DNA of 64,000 bases from an uncultured Prevotella sp. (GCA_937906495.1 CALCVT010000102.1:1-64000); one strand, 5' to 3'; counted from the first letter of the stretch, positions 1-9,849 are shown. The notes: generated from the sequence alone by a model not told the origin. Made by a program: numbers and translations.

Positions 1-38
1 TCCCGAACGTAGTGCGCTACCAACTGCGCTACTTTCCG
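1..38 (-). tRNA. tRNA-Pro (CGG), 5' half, cut by window edge
   Basis: Read on the minus strand from position 38, the bases follow the canonical tRNA numbering exactly: acceptor strand CGGAAAG, U8, A9, D stem GCGC, D loop, then anticodon stem CTACG and loop TTCGGGA. Positions 34-36 are CGG, at bases 5 to 3 of the window, and are followed by G37 as usual for proline tRNAs. The 3' half lies before the window, so stem pairing on that side cannot be checked. A leading C at position 1 of the tRNA and the D-arm resemble bacterial tRNA-Pro(CGG). Confidence 0.88.
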
Positions 39-104
39 ATTGCGGTGCAAAAGTACCGCTTTTTTTCTGTCCCGCCAAATTTTTGACGAAAATTCTTTTA
101 TTTC

Positions 105-1169
105 TTAAGGAACAATAGTTACGTCAATAATAATTTTAGACTGTTTGGGATCGTTCGTGATAATCAAAATACGCCGACGACCCTTGAAGAACGAACTGGT
201 AGAATTTACCGAAATTTTTATCTTTTCGTCATCACCGGGCTTAATGCTCGTTTTATTTATGCTGACACTAATTCCGGGATTATACACCTGTAGGGCTTTG
301 ACCTTGAGTATGCTGTTTCCGGTATTGCGAAGCAGCAACTCACCCGAGGCTTTTTTCTTCTTTCCGAGCGGACCTAACGTGATGTGTGTACTGTCAATAA
401 CTGCCTGTGGTGCATTATCTGAAAGCAATTCGGCCTCACTAAACTCAGGAAGCAGTGTTGCCGACACGTTAAGTTCGGTTTCCTTGCTTACACGGTCGCC
501 CATAAAACGACTCAGGTAGATGTTTGTCTGAGTAAGTCCCATAGCCGGCAGGGCATCGCTGTTAAGAGTTACCAATATGCGGCCTACACTTCCCGGACGC
601 AGCACATCAGGGTCTGATTCTGCCGTCAGATATTTAGGAAGGTGCATCAACTCGGGGCGATACGACTTTTTGCTTGCATTAAAAATCTGAAGTGTAAAAG
701 TAGGGGCTTCGCCACGGTTCACGTCATCGAACTCTATATTATCGGTGCTTAGATAATAGTCGCCAATCTGATAAGGGTATTCTACCGAAGGCTCGGTTTG
801 CGTCATCGACACTTGTCCCATCAAAGTAAGATATACAGGCTCTTTGCTCAAATTGGTATAAACAGCCAGTCCCTTACTGAAATGGCCCAGCATTTCGGCA
901 TCATAGGTTGCACTGATAGTGCCAGTACTACCGGGGCCAATGGGGGTACGTGTCCATTCAGCTGCTGTACAACCACAATCAGTGCGTACATCCTCAATCA
1001 AAACATCTGAGGTCCCTTTATTGGTGAGTGTAAAGGTTGCCTTACGGGGAGTATGCCAAAGAAGAGTGCCCAGTTCCTTTGTGGTCTGGTCAAAAGTTAT
1101 TTGGGGTTGGGCCTGCGCGGTGATACCTGCAATAAACAAGGAGGCAAGCGTAGTGAGGAGTTGCTTCAT
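105..1169 (-). CDS. DUF1573 domain protein, exported
   Basis: 354 residues. Residues 1-20 form a signal peptide ending in TAQAQ. The mature part opens with the typical DUF1573 layout: a beta-rich segment (FDQTTKELGTL) followed by DCGCTAA at about residues 64-70, the hallmark of these Bacteroidetes immunoglobulin-like (ASH/PapD-like) repeats. The rest is further Ig-like beta sandwiches ending in a strand RRRILIITND, also a DUF1573 signature. The fold suggests a periplasmic or surface scaffold protein; no enzyme function is known. It is transcribed toward the tRNA-Pro gene and diverges from exonuclease III. The start is set by the signal peptide and lies about 44 bases after a good -7 element. 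Confidence 0.85.
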   Translation of the reverse strand: MKQLLTTLASLFIAGITAQAQPQITFDQTTKELGTLLWHTPRKATFTLTNKGTSDVLIEDVRTDCGCTAAEWTRTPIGPGSTGTISATYDAEMLGHFSKGLAVYTNLSKEPVYLTLMGQVSMTQTEPSVEYPYQIGDYYLSTDNIEFDDVNRGEAPTFTLQIFNASKKSYRPELMHLPKYLTAESDPDVLRPGSVGRILVTLNSDALPAMGLTQTNIYLSRFMGDRVSKETELNVSATLLPEFSEAELLSDNAPQAVIDSTHITLGPLGKKKKASGELLLRNTGNSILKVKALQVYNPGISVSINKTSIKPGDDEKIKISVNSTSSFFKGRRRILIITNDPKQSKIIIDVTIVP

Positions 1170-1212
1170 GTAAGAATTTGTGAGCTTGGAAAACGATGGG
1201 GTAAGTTGGGTG

Positions 1213-1220
1213 CAAAGTTA
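1213..1220 (-). promoter_or_regulatory. Bacteroidetes -7 element for the DUF1573 gene
   Basis: The minus strand reads TAACTTTG, a full match to TAnnTTTG, 44 bases before the start codon. I do not see a clear TTG element at the usual distance upstream. Confidence 0.5.
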
Positions 1221-1405
1221 AGAAAAAAACATGATACCGGGCGGCATCTCGCAATAAGTTGCTATATTTGCTCACGCTGCGGGCTATATTGGCACTCCCA
1301 CCTGCAAAATGCCGGAACCCACAGATTGTGCAATAACGAGCACGACCATGCTGAATGCCAAGGTTGTGCTCTAACCATGTTTCACTTTTGAAGAACTCCC
1401 AATAA

Positions 1406-2161
1406 ATGAAATTTATATCTTGGAACGTCAATGGCTTGCGCGCCTGCGACGGCAAAGGCTTTCGCGATGCTTTTGCCACACTCAATGCCGACTTTTTCTG
1501 TCTTCAGGAAACGAAGATGCAACCCGGACAACTCGATATTGAATTTGAAGGTTACCGCTCGTACTGGAACTCGGCCGATAAAAAAGGTTACTCTGGAACA
1601 GCTATTTTCAGTCGCCACGAACCCCTCAGCGTAACCTATGGGCTGGGCATTGAGGAGCACGATCACGAGGGGCGTGTCATAACGTTGGAGATGCCCGCCT
1701 TTTACCTGGTTACTGTGTACACCCCCAATTCGCAAGACGGATTACGCCGACTGGATTACCGCATGACATGGGACGATGCCTTTCGCAGCTATCTGCAAAA
1801 ACTTGATGCCTGTAAACCTGTAATTGTGTGCGGCGACCTGAACGTGGCACACCAAGAGATTGACTTGAAGAACCCGAAGAGTAACCGCAAAAATGCCGGA
1901 TTTACGGACGAAGAACGCGAAAAATTCGGTTTATTGCTTGACGCCGGATTTACCGATACCTTCCGCTTTTTCAACCCCCATCTTGAGGGGGCCTACTCCT
2001 GGTGGTCGTACCGTTTTAAGGCACGCGAAAAGAATGCCGGCTGGCGTATAGACTATTTTTTGGTCTCAAACAGATTGCAACCGCAACTCCAACAAGCCGA
2101 AATACACAGCGATGTATTTGGCTCTGACCATTGCCCTGTTGCCGTAGATATTGCTTTTTGA
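1406..2161 (+). CDS. xth: Exodeoxyribonuclease III (AP endonuclease)
   Basis: 251 residues, the normal length for the ExoIII/EEP family. The protein opens with [13 protein letters not shown] (Asn7), has the metal-binding Glu35 in [15 protein letters not shown] at residues 143-149 (Asp144, Asn146) and ends with GSDHCPV (Asp241, His242), so every catalytic motif of the family is present. It should cleave at abasic sites and degrade one strand of duplex DNA from 3' ends during base excision repair in the cytoplasm. It stands alone between the divergent DUF1573 gene and sppA. The 5' half resembles ExoA-type bacterial enzymes. The symbol xth is used in the family sense. Confidence 0.93.
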   Translation: MKFISWNVNGLRACDGKGFRDAFATLNADFFCLQETKMQPGQLDIEFEGYRSYWNSADKKGYSGTAIFSRHEPLSVTYGLGIEEHDHEGRVITLEMPAFYLVTVYTPNSQDGLRRLDYRMTWDDAFRSYLQKLDACKPVIVCGDLNVAHQEIDLKNPKSNRKNAGFTDEEREKFGLLLDAGFTDTFRFFNPHLEGAYSWWSYRFKAREKNAGWRIDYFLVSNRLQPQLQQAEIHSDVFGSDHCPVAVDIAF

Positions 2162-2335
2162 CTAAGTGCAGTCTGTCTTACTTCTACATACAGCCCATGC
2201 GCTGCTAAGAAGCCTACTATAAGTACTTTAAAATGCGTTGAAGATGTAGCAAATTACCTTTTGCTGCGTCTACAATAAAAAGGCTTGCTCCAAAACGCAT
2301 TGCCAAGTATTTTAACCCCTTCAACCTTTATTATT

Positions 2336-4102
2336 ATGAAAGATTTTTTGAAGTATGTGCTGGCCACTATTATCGGCATCATTGCTACTTCGGTCTTTAT
2401 GTGCATCGTAAGTATAATCATGTTCGCTTCAATTGCTCTGAGCAGTGACAGCAAACCACCATTAAGCGATGGCACTGTACTGCGCATCCCGCTCAATGGA
2501 ACTGTGGCTGAACGATCGACCGAAAATCCTTTTTCCAAATTCATGGGCAACGAAGCCGTTGAAACACAAGGATTAGACGATATGCTAAAGGCTATCAAAG
2601 TAGCCAAAACTGACGATCGTATCAAAGGCATCTACCTTGAAGGCGGAATCATCAGCGCAGACTACGCTTCGCTGCAAGCTTTACGCAAAGCCTTGACCGA
2701 CTTTAAAAGCAGCAAAAAGTTTATTCTTGCTTATGCCGACAGCTATACACAAGGCAGTTACTATGTGGCCTCAGTTGCAGACAAGGTGTTGATAAACCCC
2801 AGTGGTATGCTCGATTGGCACGGCATTGCCTCGCAACCTATCTTCTTTACCGACCTGCTCAAAAAGGTGGGTGTCAAAATGCAAGTATTTAAAGTAGGTA
2901 CTTTCAAGAGCGCTGTTGAGCCCTTTATATTGACCCAAATGAGCGATGCCAACCGCGAACAGGTGCAATCGTTCATCACCGATATTTGGCAAGGTATCTG
3001 TAAAGATGTGGCCCAGTCGCGTAAACTTTCGACCGACAGCCTTAATGCCTACGCCAACCGCTATACAGCCTTGGCCGATGCTCCCGATTATGTTAAAATG
3101 CATTTGGTCGACTCACTTGCCTATATCGATGGTGTTCGAGACCACCTCAGAACATTGAGCAGACAGGAAAAGGTTACGTTCATTTCGCCCACTGATTTAG
3201 CGCAAATGGAAGAACCTTCGAAGGCTACAGACGAAGTGACCGTATACTACGCCGAAGGCGATATTGTTGATGCCATAAGCGAAACACCACTGGGTGCACA
3301 GAGCGCCAAGATTGTCGGCTCGAAAGTGGTTCGCGACTTAGACAAACTCATGAACGACGACAATGTAAAAGCTGTGGTACTACGTATTAACTCGGGTGGT
3401 GGCAGCGCCTATGCTTCCGAACAGATGTGGCACGCTATTCAACTTTTGAAAAAGAAAAAACCGGTAGTGGTTTCTATGGGTGGAATGGCTGCATCGGGTG
3501 GCTACTACATGTCATGCGGAGCCGACTACATCTATGCAGAACCAAGCACACTTACAGGCAGCATCGGCATCTTTGGTATGATACCCGATGCCTCTGAATT
3601 ACTTGGCAACAAACTCGGGCTGCACTTTGACATTGTAAAAACAAACCAATCGGCCGACTTTGGCGCAATGGGACGCCCCTTCAACGAAGCTGAAGCAGCA
3701 GCCATGCAAGGCTATGTGAACAAGGGCTACAAACTCTTTTTGAAAAGAGTGGCCGACGGACGTAAAATGAAAACGGCTGATGTAGACAAAATTGCGCAGG
3801 GGCGCGTATGGACAGGTAATCAAGCACTGAATATAAAACTGGTCGACAAACTTGGATCGCTCGACGATGCCATTGCCGAAGCTGCACGCCGGGCAAAACT
3901 CAAGGAATACAGCGTAACTGCTTTCCCCAACAAAGAATCGTGGTTTGACCAACTGATGAACGAAACGGTCAAAAAAGACTACCTGGAAGAGAAACTGCGC
4001 GTAACCTTGGGCGAATATTATACACCACTCCAGTTTGTAGGAACTCTCGATAGCAAACCAAGTGTGCAAGCCCGCATTTTCTACATGCCTAACCTCAAAT
4101 AA
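2336..4102 (+). CDS. sppA: Signal peptide peptidase SppA, 67 kDa type
   Basis: 588 residues from the ATG at 2336; an upstream in-frame TTG would add 17 residues in front of the membrane segment and is unlikely. Residues 6-32 are one hydrophobic anchor. Two tandem S49/Clp-like domains follow. The general-base lysine sits in the N-terminal repeat (GTFKSAVEPF, Lys191) and the nucleophile in the C-terminal repeat (GGMAASGGYY, Ser387), the divided Ser/Lys dyad known from E. coli SppA. It would cut remnant signal peptides in the cytoplasmic membrane. A hairpin separates it from lpxK 66 bases downstream. Confidence 0.93.
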   Translation: MKDFLKYVLATIIGIIATSVFMCIVSIIMFASIALSSDSKPPLSDGTVLRIPLNGTVAERSTENPFSKFMGNEAVETQGLDDMLKAIKVAKTDDRIKGIYLEGGIISADYASLQALRKALTDFKSSKKFILAYADSYTQGSYYVASVADKVLINPSGMLDWHGIASQPIFFTDLLKKVGVKMQVFKVGTFKSAVEPFILTQMSDANREQVQSFITDIWQGICKDVAQSRKLSTDSLNAYANRYTALADAPDYVKMHLVDSLAYIDGVRDHLRTLSRQEKVTFISPTDLAQMEEPSKATDEVTVYYAEGDIVDAISETPLGAQSAKIVGSKVVRDLDKLMNDDNVKAVVLRINSGGGSAYASEQMWHAIQLLKKKKPVVVSMGGMAASGGYYMSCGADYIYAEPSTLTGSIGIFGMIPDASELLGNKLGLHFDIVKTNQSADFGAMGRPFNEAEAAAMQGYVNKGYKLFLKRVADGRKMKTADVDKIAQGRVWTGNQALNIKLVDKLGSLDDAIAEAARRAKLKEYSVTAFPNKESWFDQLMNETVKKDYLEEKLRVTLGEYYTPLQFVGTLDSKPSVQARIFYMPNLK

Positions 4103-4114
4103 TTACTGATACAG

Positions 4115-4152
4115 CCTCCGGAAAAGTCGTGCTGAGCATTTTCCGGAGGTTT
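4115..4152 (+). terminator. Hairpin between sppA and lpxK
   Basis: CCTCCGGAAAA (4115-4125) and TTTTCCGGAGG (4139-4149) form a perfect 11-bp stem with a 13-base loop, followed by TTTAC. The T tract is short, so it may terminate only partly. Confidence 0.6.
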
Positions 4153-4168
4153 ACAACTTACTCCTTTT

Positions 4169-5251
4169 ATGATGCATGCGCTTCTTTCTTTATTAACGGC
4201 ACCGCTCTCCCTGATTTGGAGAGCCTTTGCTGTTGTCCGGGGCAAATGCTTTGATTGGGGAATACTGCCTTCTACACACTACAGCATACCTGTAATTTGT
4301 GTAGGCAATCTGGCTGTAGGAGGTACTGGCAAAACACCCCATGTAGAGTATCTGCTTAAACTGCTCCACGATGCAGGATACCGGGTAGCCATGCTGTCGC
4401 GAGGCTACGGCCGCAAAACAAAAGGATACATACTGGCAACCAACGCACATACGGCTGCCGACATTGGCGACGAGCCTTTCCAAATGAGCCGGAACTGCCC
4501 CTTTGCACAAATTGCCGTATGCGAAAAACGCGTAGTAGGAATGCGCCATCTGCTCGAACAGCAATTACCGCCACAGGTGGTTGTACTCGACGATGCCTTT
4601 CAGCACCGCCATGTTACAGCCGGACTGAACATCCTGCTAACCGATGCTCACAGGCTTTACACTCACGACCACTTGTTACCCTGGGGCCGGTTGCGTGAAC
4701 CTGCCAGCGCTGCACGAAGGGCACAAGCCGTAGTGATAACAAAATGCCCTGAAGGCAAAAGGCCGTATCTGGAGGTTTTGCCCCAACAAAAGCTCTTTTA
4801 CAGCCAGCTATGTTATAGTACCCCCTACTCCATCGTAGGACGACAAAACTTACAACCTGCAACTTGGAAGGGCAAACGCCTGCTACTCATTGCTGGCATC
4901 GCCAATCCTGAACCATTAAAGCACTACCTCACTGAACAAGGAGCCGAAGTTGCACAAGTGCTTGCCTTTGCCGACCACCATAACTTTGGACAAACCGACC
5001 TGAACCGGATAAACAGTACCTGGAGCAAACTGCAGGCTGACAGAAAGTCACAATGGGTAGCTGTCACCACCCAAAAAGACGCTGCACGCCTCGAAACGCT
5101 ACTCCATCTGCTGTCACCAGGCCTCAGAAACAGCCTCTTTGTACAACCAATTACCGTGCAGCTGAGCAGTAACTCGGCACAGCACATTAACTTCAACCAA
5201 TATATACTCGAATATGTTAGCCAAAATTCAGGAAACCGCCGCATGGATTAA
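4169..5251 (+). CDS. lpxK: Tetraacyldisaccharide 4'-kinase
   Basis: 360 residues. LpxK phosphorylates the 4' position of the lipid A disaccharide at the inner membrane. The N-terminal hydrophobic stretch (ALLSLLTAPLSLIWRAF) matches the membrane-associated helix of the family and is followed by the Walker A segment GNLAVGGTGKTP at 46-57 and by LSRGYGRKTKGY, both characteristic of LpxK. Later VVLDDAFQHR is the usual LpxK motif carrying the catalytic acidic residues. Its last 38 bases overlap the start of the purine nucleoside phosphorylase gene, so the two are likely translationally coupled. The gene shows that this organism makes lipid A. Confidence 0.94.
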   Translation: MMHALLSLLTAPLSLIWRAFAVVRGKCFDWGILPSTHYSIPVICVGNLAVGGTGKTPHVEYLLKLLHDAGYRVAMLSRGYGRKTKGYILATNAHTAADIGDEPFQMSRNCPFAQIAVCEKRVVGMRHLLEQQLPPQVVVLDDAFQHRHVTAGLNILLTDAHRLYTHDHLLPWGRLREPASAARRAQAVVITKCPEGKRPYLEVLPQQKLFYSQLCYSTPYSIVGRQNLQPATWKGKRLLLIAGIANPEPLKHYLTEQGAEVAQVLAFADHHNFGQTDLNRINSTWSKLQADRKSQWVAVTTQKDAARLETLLHLLSPGLRNSLFVQPITVQLSSNSAQHINFNQYILEYVSQNSGNRRMD

Positions 5252-6023
5252 ATCACATACTTCCATGCGCCCACAAACAGCCATCGTACTTGGCACTGGT
5301 CTGGGCCGTTTGGCCGCAGAAATCGAAATAGTTAACGAATTTCCATACGAGCAAATCCCCAACTTTCCGGTATCGACCGTCGAAGGGCACTCTGGCAAAC
5401 TCATCTTTGGCCATTTAGGAGGCAAGGACGTGATGGCACTGCAGGGACGCTTCCACTTCTACGAAGGATACGACATGAAGCAAGTGACCTTTCCGGTACG
5501 CGTAATGCATGAGCTTGGTATTACCAACCTCTTTGTGAGCAATGCTTCAGGCGGCATGAACCCCGATTTCGAAATTGGTGACCTCATGCTCATAACCGAC
5601 CACATCAACTTTATGCCTGAGCATCCGCTGCACGGACCTAACTTTCCTACAGGTCCGCGTTTCCCGGATATGCACGAGGCTTATGACCACGCCTACCTCG
5701 ACCTGGCCCGCCAGATTGCAAAGGAAAAAGGTATTCGCACTGTCGAGGGCGTATATCTTGCCACCCAAGGACCTACCTTCGAAACTCCGGCCGAATATAA
5801 AATGTACCGCATATTTGGCGCCGATGCTGTAGGTATGTCTACGGTTCCCGAAGTCATCGTTGCCCGTCACTGCGGCATGCGTGTGTTCGGTATCAGCATT
5901 ATCACCGACTTAGGTGTAGAAGGTAAGATTGTTGAGGTGAGCCACGAAGAAGTGCAACGTGCAGCCAACGCCGTACAACCACTCATGGCCGACATCTTCC
6001 GCGAAATGATTAAGCGCATCTAA
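5214..6023 (+). CDS. punA: Purine nucleoside phosphorylase, trimeric (NP-II) type
   Basis: 269 residues. It splits purine nucleosides with phosphate into base and ribose 1-phosphate for salvage. Family motifs are present in order: LGTGLG (phosphate loop, 26-31), VEGHSGKL (57-63), SNASGGMN (109-116), TFET with the base-contacting Glu190, VGMSTVPE with Met208, and SHEEV with His244. At the site equal to human Asn243 the protein has Asp232 (IITDLG), a change linked in engineered human enzyme to better use of adenosine, so substrate range may be broader than 6-oxopurines; that is inference. It overlaps lpxK by 38 bases. Confidence 0.93.
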   Translation: MLAKIQETAAWIKSHTSMRPQTAIVLGTGLGRLAAEIEIVNEFPYEQIPNFPVSTVEGHSGKLIFGHLGGKDVMALQGRFHFYEGYDMKQVTFPVRVMHELGITNLFVSNASGGMNPDFEIGDLMLITDHINFMPEHPLHGPNFPTGPRFPDMHEAYDHAYLDLARQIAKEKGIRTVEGVYLATQGPTFETPAEYKMYRIFGADAVGMSTVPEVIVARHCGMRVFGISIITDLGVEGKIVEVSHEEVQRAANAVQPLMADIFREMIKRI

Positions 6024-6103
6024 GGGGTTCTGATTTCCTTAATTTTGTAACTTATACACCTACGCAACAGAGTGCCTGATTTGCAATGCTGCGTAATCAA
6101 ACA

Positions 6104-6147
6104 AAAAGTCCGTTTGCCAAGATATAAATCCTGACAAACGGACTTTT
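6104..6147. terminator. Bidirectional terminator between convergent punA and acyl-CoA dehydrogenase
   Basis: AAAAGTCCGTTTG (6104-6116) and CAAACGGACTTTT (6135-6147) are a perfect 13-bp inverted repeat with an 18-base loop. The stem carries A and T tracts at its ends, so it can act on both strands between two converging genes. Confidence 0.85.
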
Positions 6148-6203
6148 AATTTTAATAAACTTGCAAAACGGTCTACATGCTCTGCAAGCATTGTTCAAGG
6201 TGC

Positions 6204-7925
6204 TTAAGCCTCAGTGGTTGTTTGTAGATAGTCGCTAAGATCCTCAGGACGCAAATTCATCACAAAGGTATGGTGGCGAGCAATCTCCGACTCTACAAAG
6301 CGAGCATATACACGGGCACTCTTACCAAAAAGGTCGGGAGCCTGAGTTGCATTATGCAGCAACAAGTGGAGCATAATAACATCAGCAGCCATCTCAACCA
6401 AATGACGGGCACAAAGGTCGTGGAAGGCAGCATCGCCAGTTTCCTTTACGCGCGCAACAGCCTCTTCAAAGCGGTCGGCCATAGCCTTGGCACGCTCTTG
6501 CAGAGGCTTGAAAGCTTCGGCTACTTCGGCAGTTTCGAACTCGCGCATCTGTGCCAAATACGAACCATTGGTTACATAGCGAATGGCTGCTACAACCTGT
6601 AGCTGCGTGGTACCTTCATAGATTGAGGTGATACGTGCATCGCGATAGTAACGCTGGATGGGATAATCCATCATAAAGCCAGAACCGCCGTGAATCTGAA
6701 GCGAGTCGTACGTATTTTGGTTGCAATACTCTGAATTCATACCCTTTGCCAACGGAGTCAGCGAGTCGGCCAACTTAGCATACTTTTTCTGCTCCTGACG
6801 CTCTGCAGCCTCCAACTTCCGCTCGCGGCTGATATCATCAAGAGCTTTGTAAATATCTACATAGCGGGCACACTGATAGAGCAAAGCACGTCCGGCATCG
6901 AGTTTAGCCTTCATGAGAGCCAGCATATCGGCCACAGCAGGGAAATTGATAATGGGCTTACCAAACTGGCAACGATCGGCTGCATAAGCCAGGCCTTCGT
7001 TATAGGCAGCTTGCGACAAACCAACACTTTGTGCTGCAATACCCAAACGGGCACCATTCATCAGCGCCATCACATACTTGATAAGACCAAGTTTACGGTC
7101 GCCACACAATTCTGCCTTGGCATTTTTGTAAACTAGCTCACAAGTGGGCGAACCGTGGATACCAAGTTTATTTTCAATGCGACGCACGTTAACGCCACCG
7201 CTGTTCTTGTCATAAATAAACATCGAGAGTCCACGGCCATCGGTTGTACCCTCTTCAGAACGAGCCAATACGAGGTGAAGGTCGGCATCGCCGTTTGTAA
7301 TAAAACGTTTCACACCGTTAAGCAGCCAGCAACCCTCGTCCTCGCTGTAAGTTGCCTTGAGCATTACACTTTGGAGGTCAGAACCTGCATCAGGCTCTGT
7401 AAGGTCCATCGACATGGTTTCGCCGGCACAAATACGGGGAATAAAGCGACTGTGCTGATCTTCGTTGCCAAACTCATAGAGCGTTTCAATACAGTCCTGC
7501 AAACTCCAGATATTACCAAAGCCAGCATCGCTCGCAGCAACAAGTTCGGCACACATGGTATACGGAGTTATAGGAAAGTTCAAGCCGCCGTAGCGCCGGG
7601 GCATGGTCATGCCGTTAAGTCCGGCCTTGACCATGGCATCAAGATTAGCCTGTGTGCCGCTGGCATAGCGCACGCGGTGTCCCTCATGGTGTGGTCCTTC
7701 GAGGTCAACACCTTCGGCATTGTCGGCTATGGTTGTTCCGGCAATTTCGCCAGTGATGTCAAGCACGCGGTCATAGCTGTCCATGGCGTCCTCAAAGTCG
7801 AGTGGCGCATAGTCATAGTTTTCCTTATCGCGGAAATTGCGCTCTTTCAGTTCCACGATACGCTTCATGAGCGGATGGTTAAGCTCGAAGCGTAGTTCTG
7901 CGTGGTCAGTATAATTGTTTGCCAT
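6204..7925 (-). CDS. Acyl-CoA dehydrogenase, long C-terminal type
   Basis: 573 residues, longer than the roughly 380-residue short-chain enzymes. FAD and substrate segments of the family are visible: MDLTEPDAGSD (173-183), FITNGDADLH, RCQFGKPIINFPAVADMLA (318-336), and YRDARITSIYEGT with the likely catalytic base Glu437. About 130 further helical residues follow, as in the FadE/AidB-like and Bacteroidetes enzymes. It should oxidise an acyl-CoA to the enoyl-CoA and pass electrons to the ETF encoded just upstream: the gap to etfA is 17 bases, so etfB-etfA-acd is one operon. The true acyl substrate cannot be read from the sequence. Confidence 0.92.
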   Translation of the reverse strand: MANNYTDHAELRFELNHPLMKRIVELKERNFRDKENYDYAPLDFEDAMDSYDRVLDITGEIAGTTIADNAEGVDLEGPHHEGHRVRYASGTQANLDAMVKAGLNGMTMPRRYGGLNFPITPYTMCAELVAASDAGFGNIWSLQDCIETLYEFGNEDQHSRFIPRICAGETMSMDLTEPDAGSDLQSVMLKATYSEDEGCWLLNGVKRFITNGDADLHLVLARSEEGTTDGRGLSMFIYDKNSGGVNVRRIENKLGIHGSPTCELVYKNAKAELCGDRKLGLIKYVMALMNGARLGIAAQSVGLSQAAYNEGLAYAADRCQFGKPIINFPAVADMLALMKAKLDAGRALLYQCARYVDIYKALDDISRERKLEAAERQEQKKYAKLADSLTPLAKGMNSEYCNQNTYDSLQIHGGSGFMMDYPIQRYYRDARITSIYEGTTQLQVVAAIRYVTNGSYLAQMREFETAEVAEAFKPLQERAKAMADRFEEAVARVKETGDAAFHDLCARHLVEMAADVIMLHLLLHNATQAPDLFGKSARVYARFVESEIARHHTFVMNLRPEDLSDYLQTTTEA

Positions 7926-7942
7926 TGGGTTTTCTTACTGAT

Positions 7943-8965
7943 TTACTTGCTGTTTTCCTTGTAATACTTAATCATTTTAGGAAGCACCTCTTCAACACTG
8001 CCGGTAATGATATAGTCGGCTATTTGGTTGATGGGGGCTTCGGGGTCGGTATTGATTGAGATAACGATGCCGCTCTCCTTCATACCAGCCACGTGCTGAA
8101 TAGCTCCACTGATGCCGCAGGCAATATAAACTTTGGGGCGTACGGTTACACCCGTCTGGCCTATCTGCAGGTCGTGCTCGCAGAAGCCTGCATCAACTGC
8201 TGCACGGCTGGCTCCAACCTCTCCATGAAGTTCTTCGGCCAATTTGCGAAGCAGGTCAAAACCTTCTTTCGAACCTACACCGTAGCCACCGGCCACAATG
8301 ATAGGAGCACCCTTCAAGTTGTTGGCAGCTTTTTCGACATGTCGCTCAATTACGCGCACCACATAGTCGGTTTCGGGTACGAACTTGGCTACATCTTCGT
8401 AAATAATCTCACCATTATAATTCTCAGCAACCTTTTCGGCCTTCATGACGCCCGAACGCACAGTTGCCATCTGCGGACGGTGGTCGGGGTTTACGATGGT
8501 GGCCACTATATTACCGCCAAAGGCAGGACGTATTTGGTAAAGCAGGTTATCGTAGTGTTTTCCGCTCTTTTTATCGTCATAATCGCCTATTTCGAGCGCT
8601 GTACAATCGGCAGTAAGTCCGCTGGTCAACGAAGAAGACACGCGGGGTCCGAGGTCACGTCCAATAACAGTTGCACCCATCAGGCAAATTTGGGGTTGCT
8701 CCTGCTTAAAGAGGTTGACCAGGATGCTGGTATGCGGTTTCGAAGTATAGGGATAAAGTCCTTCGGCATCGAACACATGTAGTTTGTCTACACCGTACGA
8801 AAGGATTTCCTTCTCAACCTTTCCTGAGATGCCCGAACCAGCAGCAACAGCCTCCAGCTGTACTCCCAACTGATTGGCAAGTTTGCGTCCTTTGGTGAGG
8901 AGTTCACACGAAACCTCCTCAACCGTATATTTGTCTATTTCGCAATATACGAATACGTTGTTCAT
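7943..8965 (-). CDS. etfA: Electron transfer flavoprotein, alpha subunit
   Basis: 340 residues. The N-terminal half is the ETF alpha/beta domain; the C-terminal half is the FAD-binding domain with GASRAAVDAGF, QIGQTGVTVRPKVYIACGIS and SINTDPEAPI, the standard EtfA signature. With EtfB it forms the soluble heterodimer that takes electrons from the acyl-CoA dehydrogenase encoded 17 bases downstream. It follows etfB with an 8-base gap. Nothing shows whether this ETF bifurcates electrons. Confidence 0.95.
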   Translation of the reverse strand: MNNVFVYCEIDKYTVEEVSCELLTKGRKLANQLGVQLEAVAAGSGISGKVEKEILSYGVDKLHVFDAEGLYPYTSKPHTSILVNLFKQEQPQICLMGATVIGRDLGPRVSSSLTSGLTADCTALEIGDYDDKKSGKHYDNLLYQIRPAFGGNIVATIVNPDHRPQMATVRSGVMKAEKVAENYNGEIIYEDVAKFVPETDYVVRVIERHVEKAANNLKGAPIIVAGGYGVGSKEGFDLLRKLAEELHGEVGASRAAVDAGFCEHDLQIGQTGVTVRPKVYIACGISGAIQHVAGMKESGIVISINTDPEAPINQIADYIITGSVEEVLPKMIKYYKENSK

Positions 8966-8973
8966 AATCTTTA

Positions 8974-9849
8974 CTATCCAATGGTATGGCTGTCCAACAA
9001 TTCTTTTACCAAACTCTCAACATCGGCATCGGTAGCCGTCAGTCGCTTGCTCTCTTTAGCTTTGAATACAATGTTCTGCACAGCCTTCACTTTGGTGGGC
9101 GATCCGGCCAGTCCGCACTGCTGCAAGTCGCCGTCAACATCGGCCACGCTCCACTGCGTAACGGTAAGGTAAGGTTTCTTTTCGTACTCCTCAGCATAGG
9201 GCATGTTTCCATCCGCCGGGCGCTCCATGGGAGCTGTTGCACGCTTATACTTCATGACGAGCTTTGCATTGCGGGGGCGACAAGGAGCTGCATTTCCATT
9301 TACTGTAAGCAGTATGGGCAGCGGAGCCGTTACACGTTCTATACCTCCGTCAATATGGCGCGTCAGTGTAAGTTGTCCATCGGCTACCTGGTCAATGCTC
9401 GTTACATAGGTTACCTGGTTAAGGTCGAGTTTTTGTGCTACCTGCGGGCCTACCTGTGCAGTATCGCCGTCGATAGCCTGACGTCCGCCAATGACAATAT
9501 CGGGGATACCAATTTTACGAATGGCCTGTGCCAAAGCGTAGCTGGTTGCCAGTGTATCGGCTCCGGCAAAAGCGCGGTCGGTCAGCAAATAGCCACCGTC
9601 GGCGCCACGATATAAGCCTTCGCGTATCACCTCTGTGGCGCGCGGAGGACCCATCGTTAAAATATGTACGGTTGAACCTGGATTTTGTTCTTTTAGACGA
9701 AGCGCCTGCTCGAGCGCATTCAAGTCTTCGGGATTGAAGATGGCAGGAAGGGCCGCACGATTGACGGTTCCCTCGGGAGTCATGGCATCCTTACCCACAT
9801 TGCGGGTGTCGGGCACTTGCTTGGCAAGCACTACTATTTTAAGACTCAT
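8974..9849 (-). CDS. etfB: Electron transfer flavoprotein, beta subunit
   Basis: 291 residues. It opens with MSLKIVVLAKQVPDTRNV, the classic EtfB start, and carries the AMP/FAD-site stretch GADTLATSYALAQAI, then IVIGGRQAIDGDTAQVGPQVA and LPILLTVNGNAAPCRPR. It pairs with EtfA encoded directly downstream. First gene of the etfBA-acd operon, read from a well-formed promoter about 45 bases upstream. Confidence 0.95.
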   Translation of the reverse strand: MSLKIVVLAKQVPDTRNVGKDAMTPEGTVNRAALPAIFNPEDLNALEQALRLKEQNPGSTVHILTMGPPRATEVIREGLYRGADGGYLLTDRAFAGADTLATSYALAQAIRKIGIPDIVIGGRQAIDGDTAQVGPQVAQKLDLNQVTYVTSIDQVADGQLTLTRHIDGGIERVTAPLPILLTVNGNAAPCRPRNAKLVMKYKRATAPMERPADGNMPYAEEYEKKPYLTVTQWSVADVDGDLQQCGLAGSPTKVKAVQNIVFKAKESKRLTATDADVESLVKELLDSHTIG

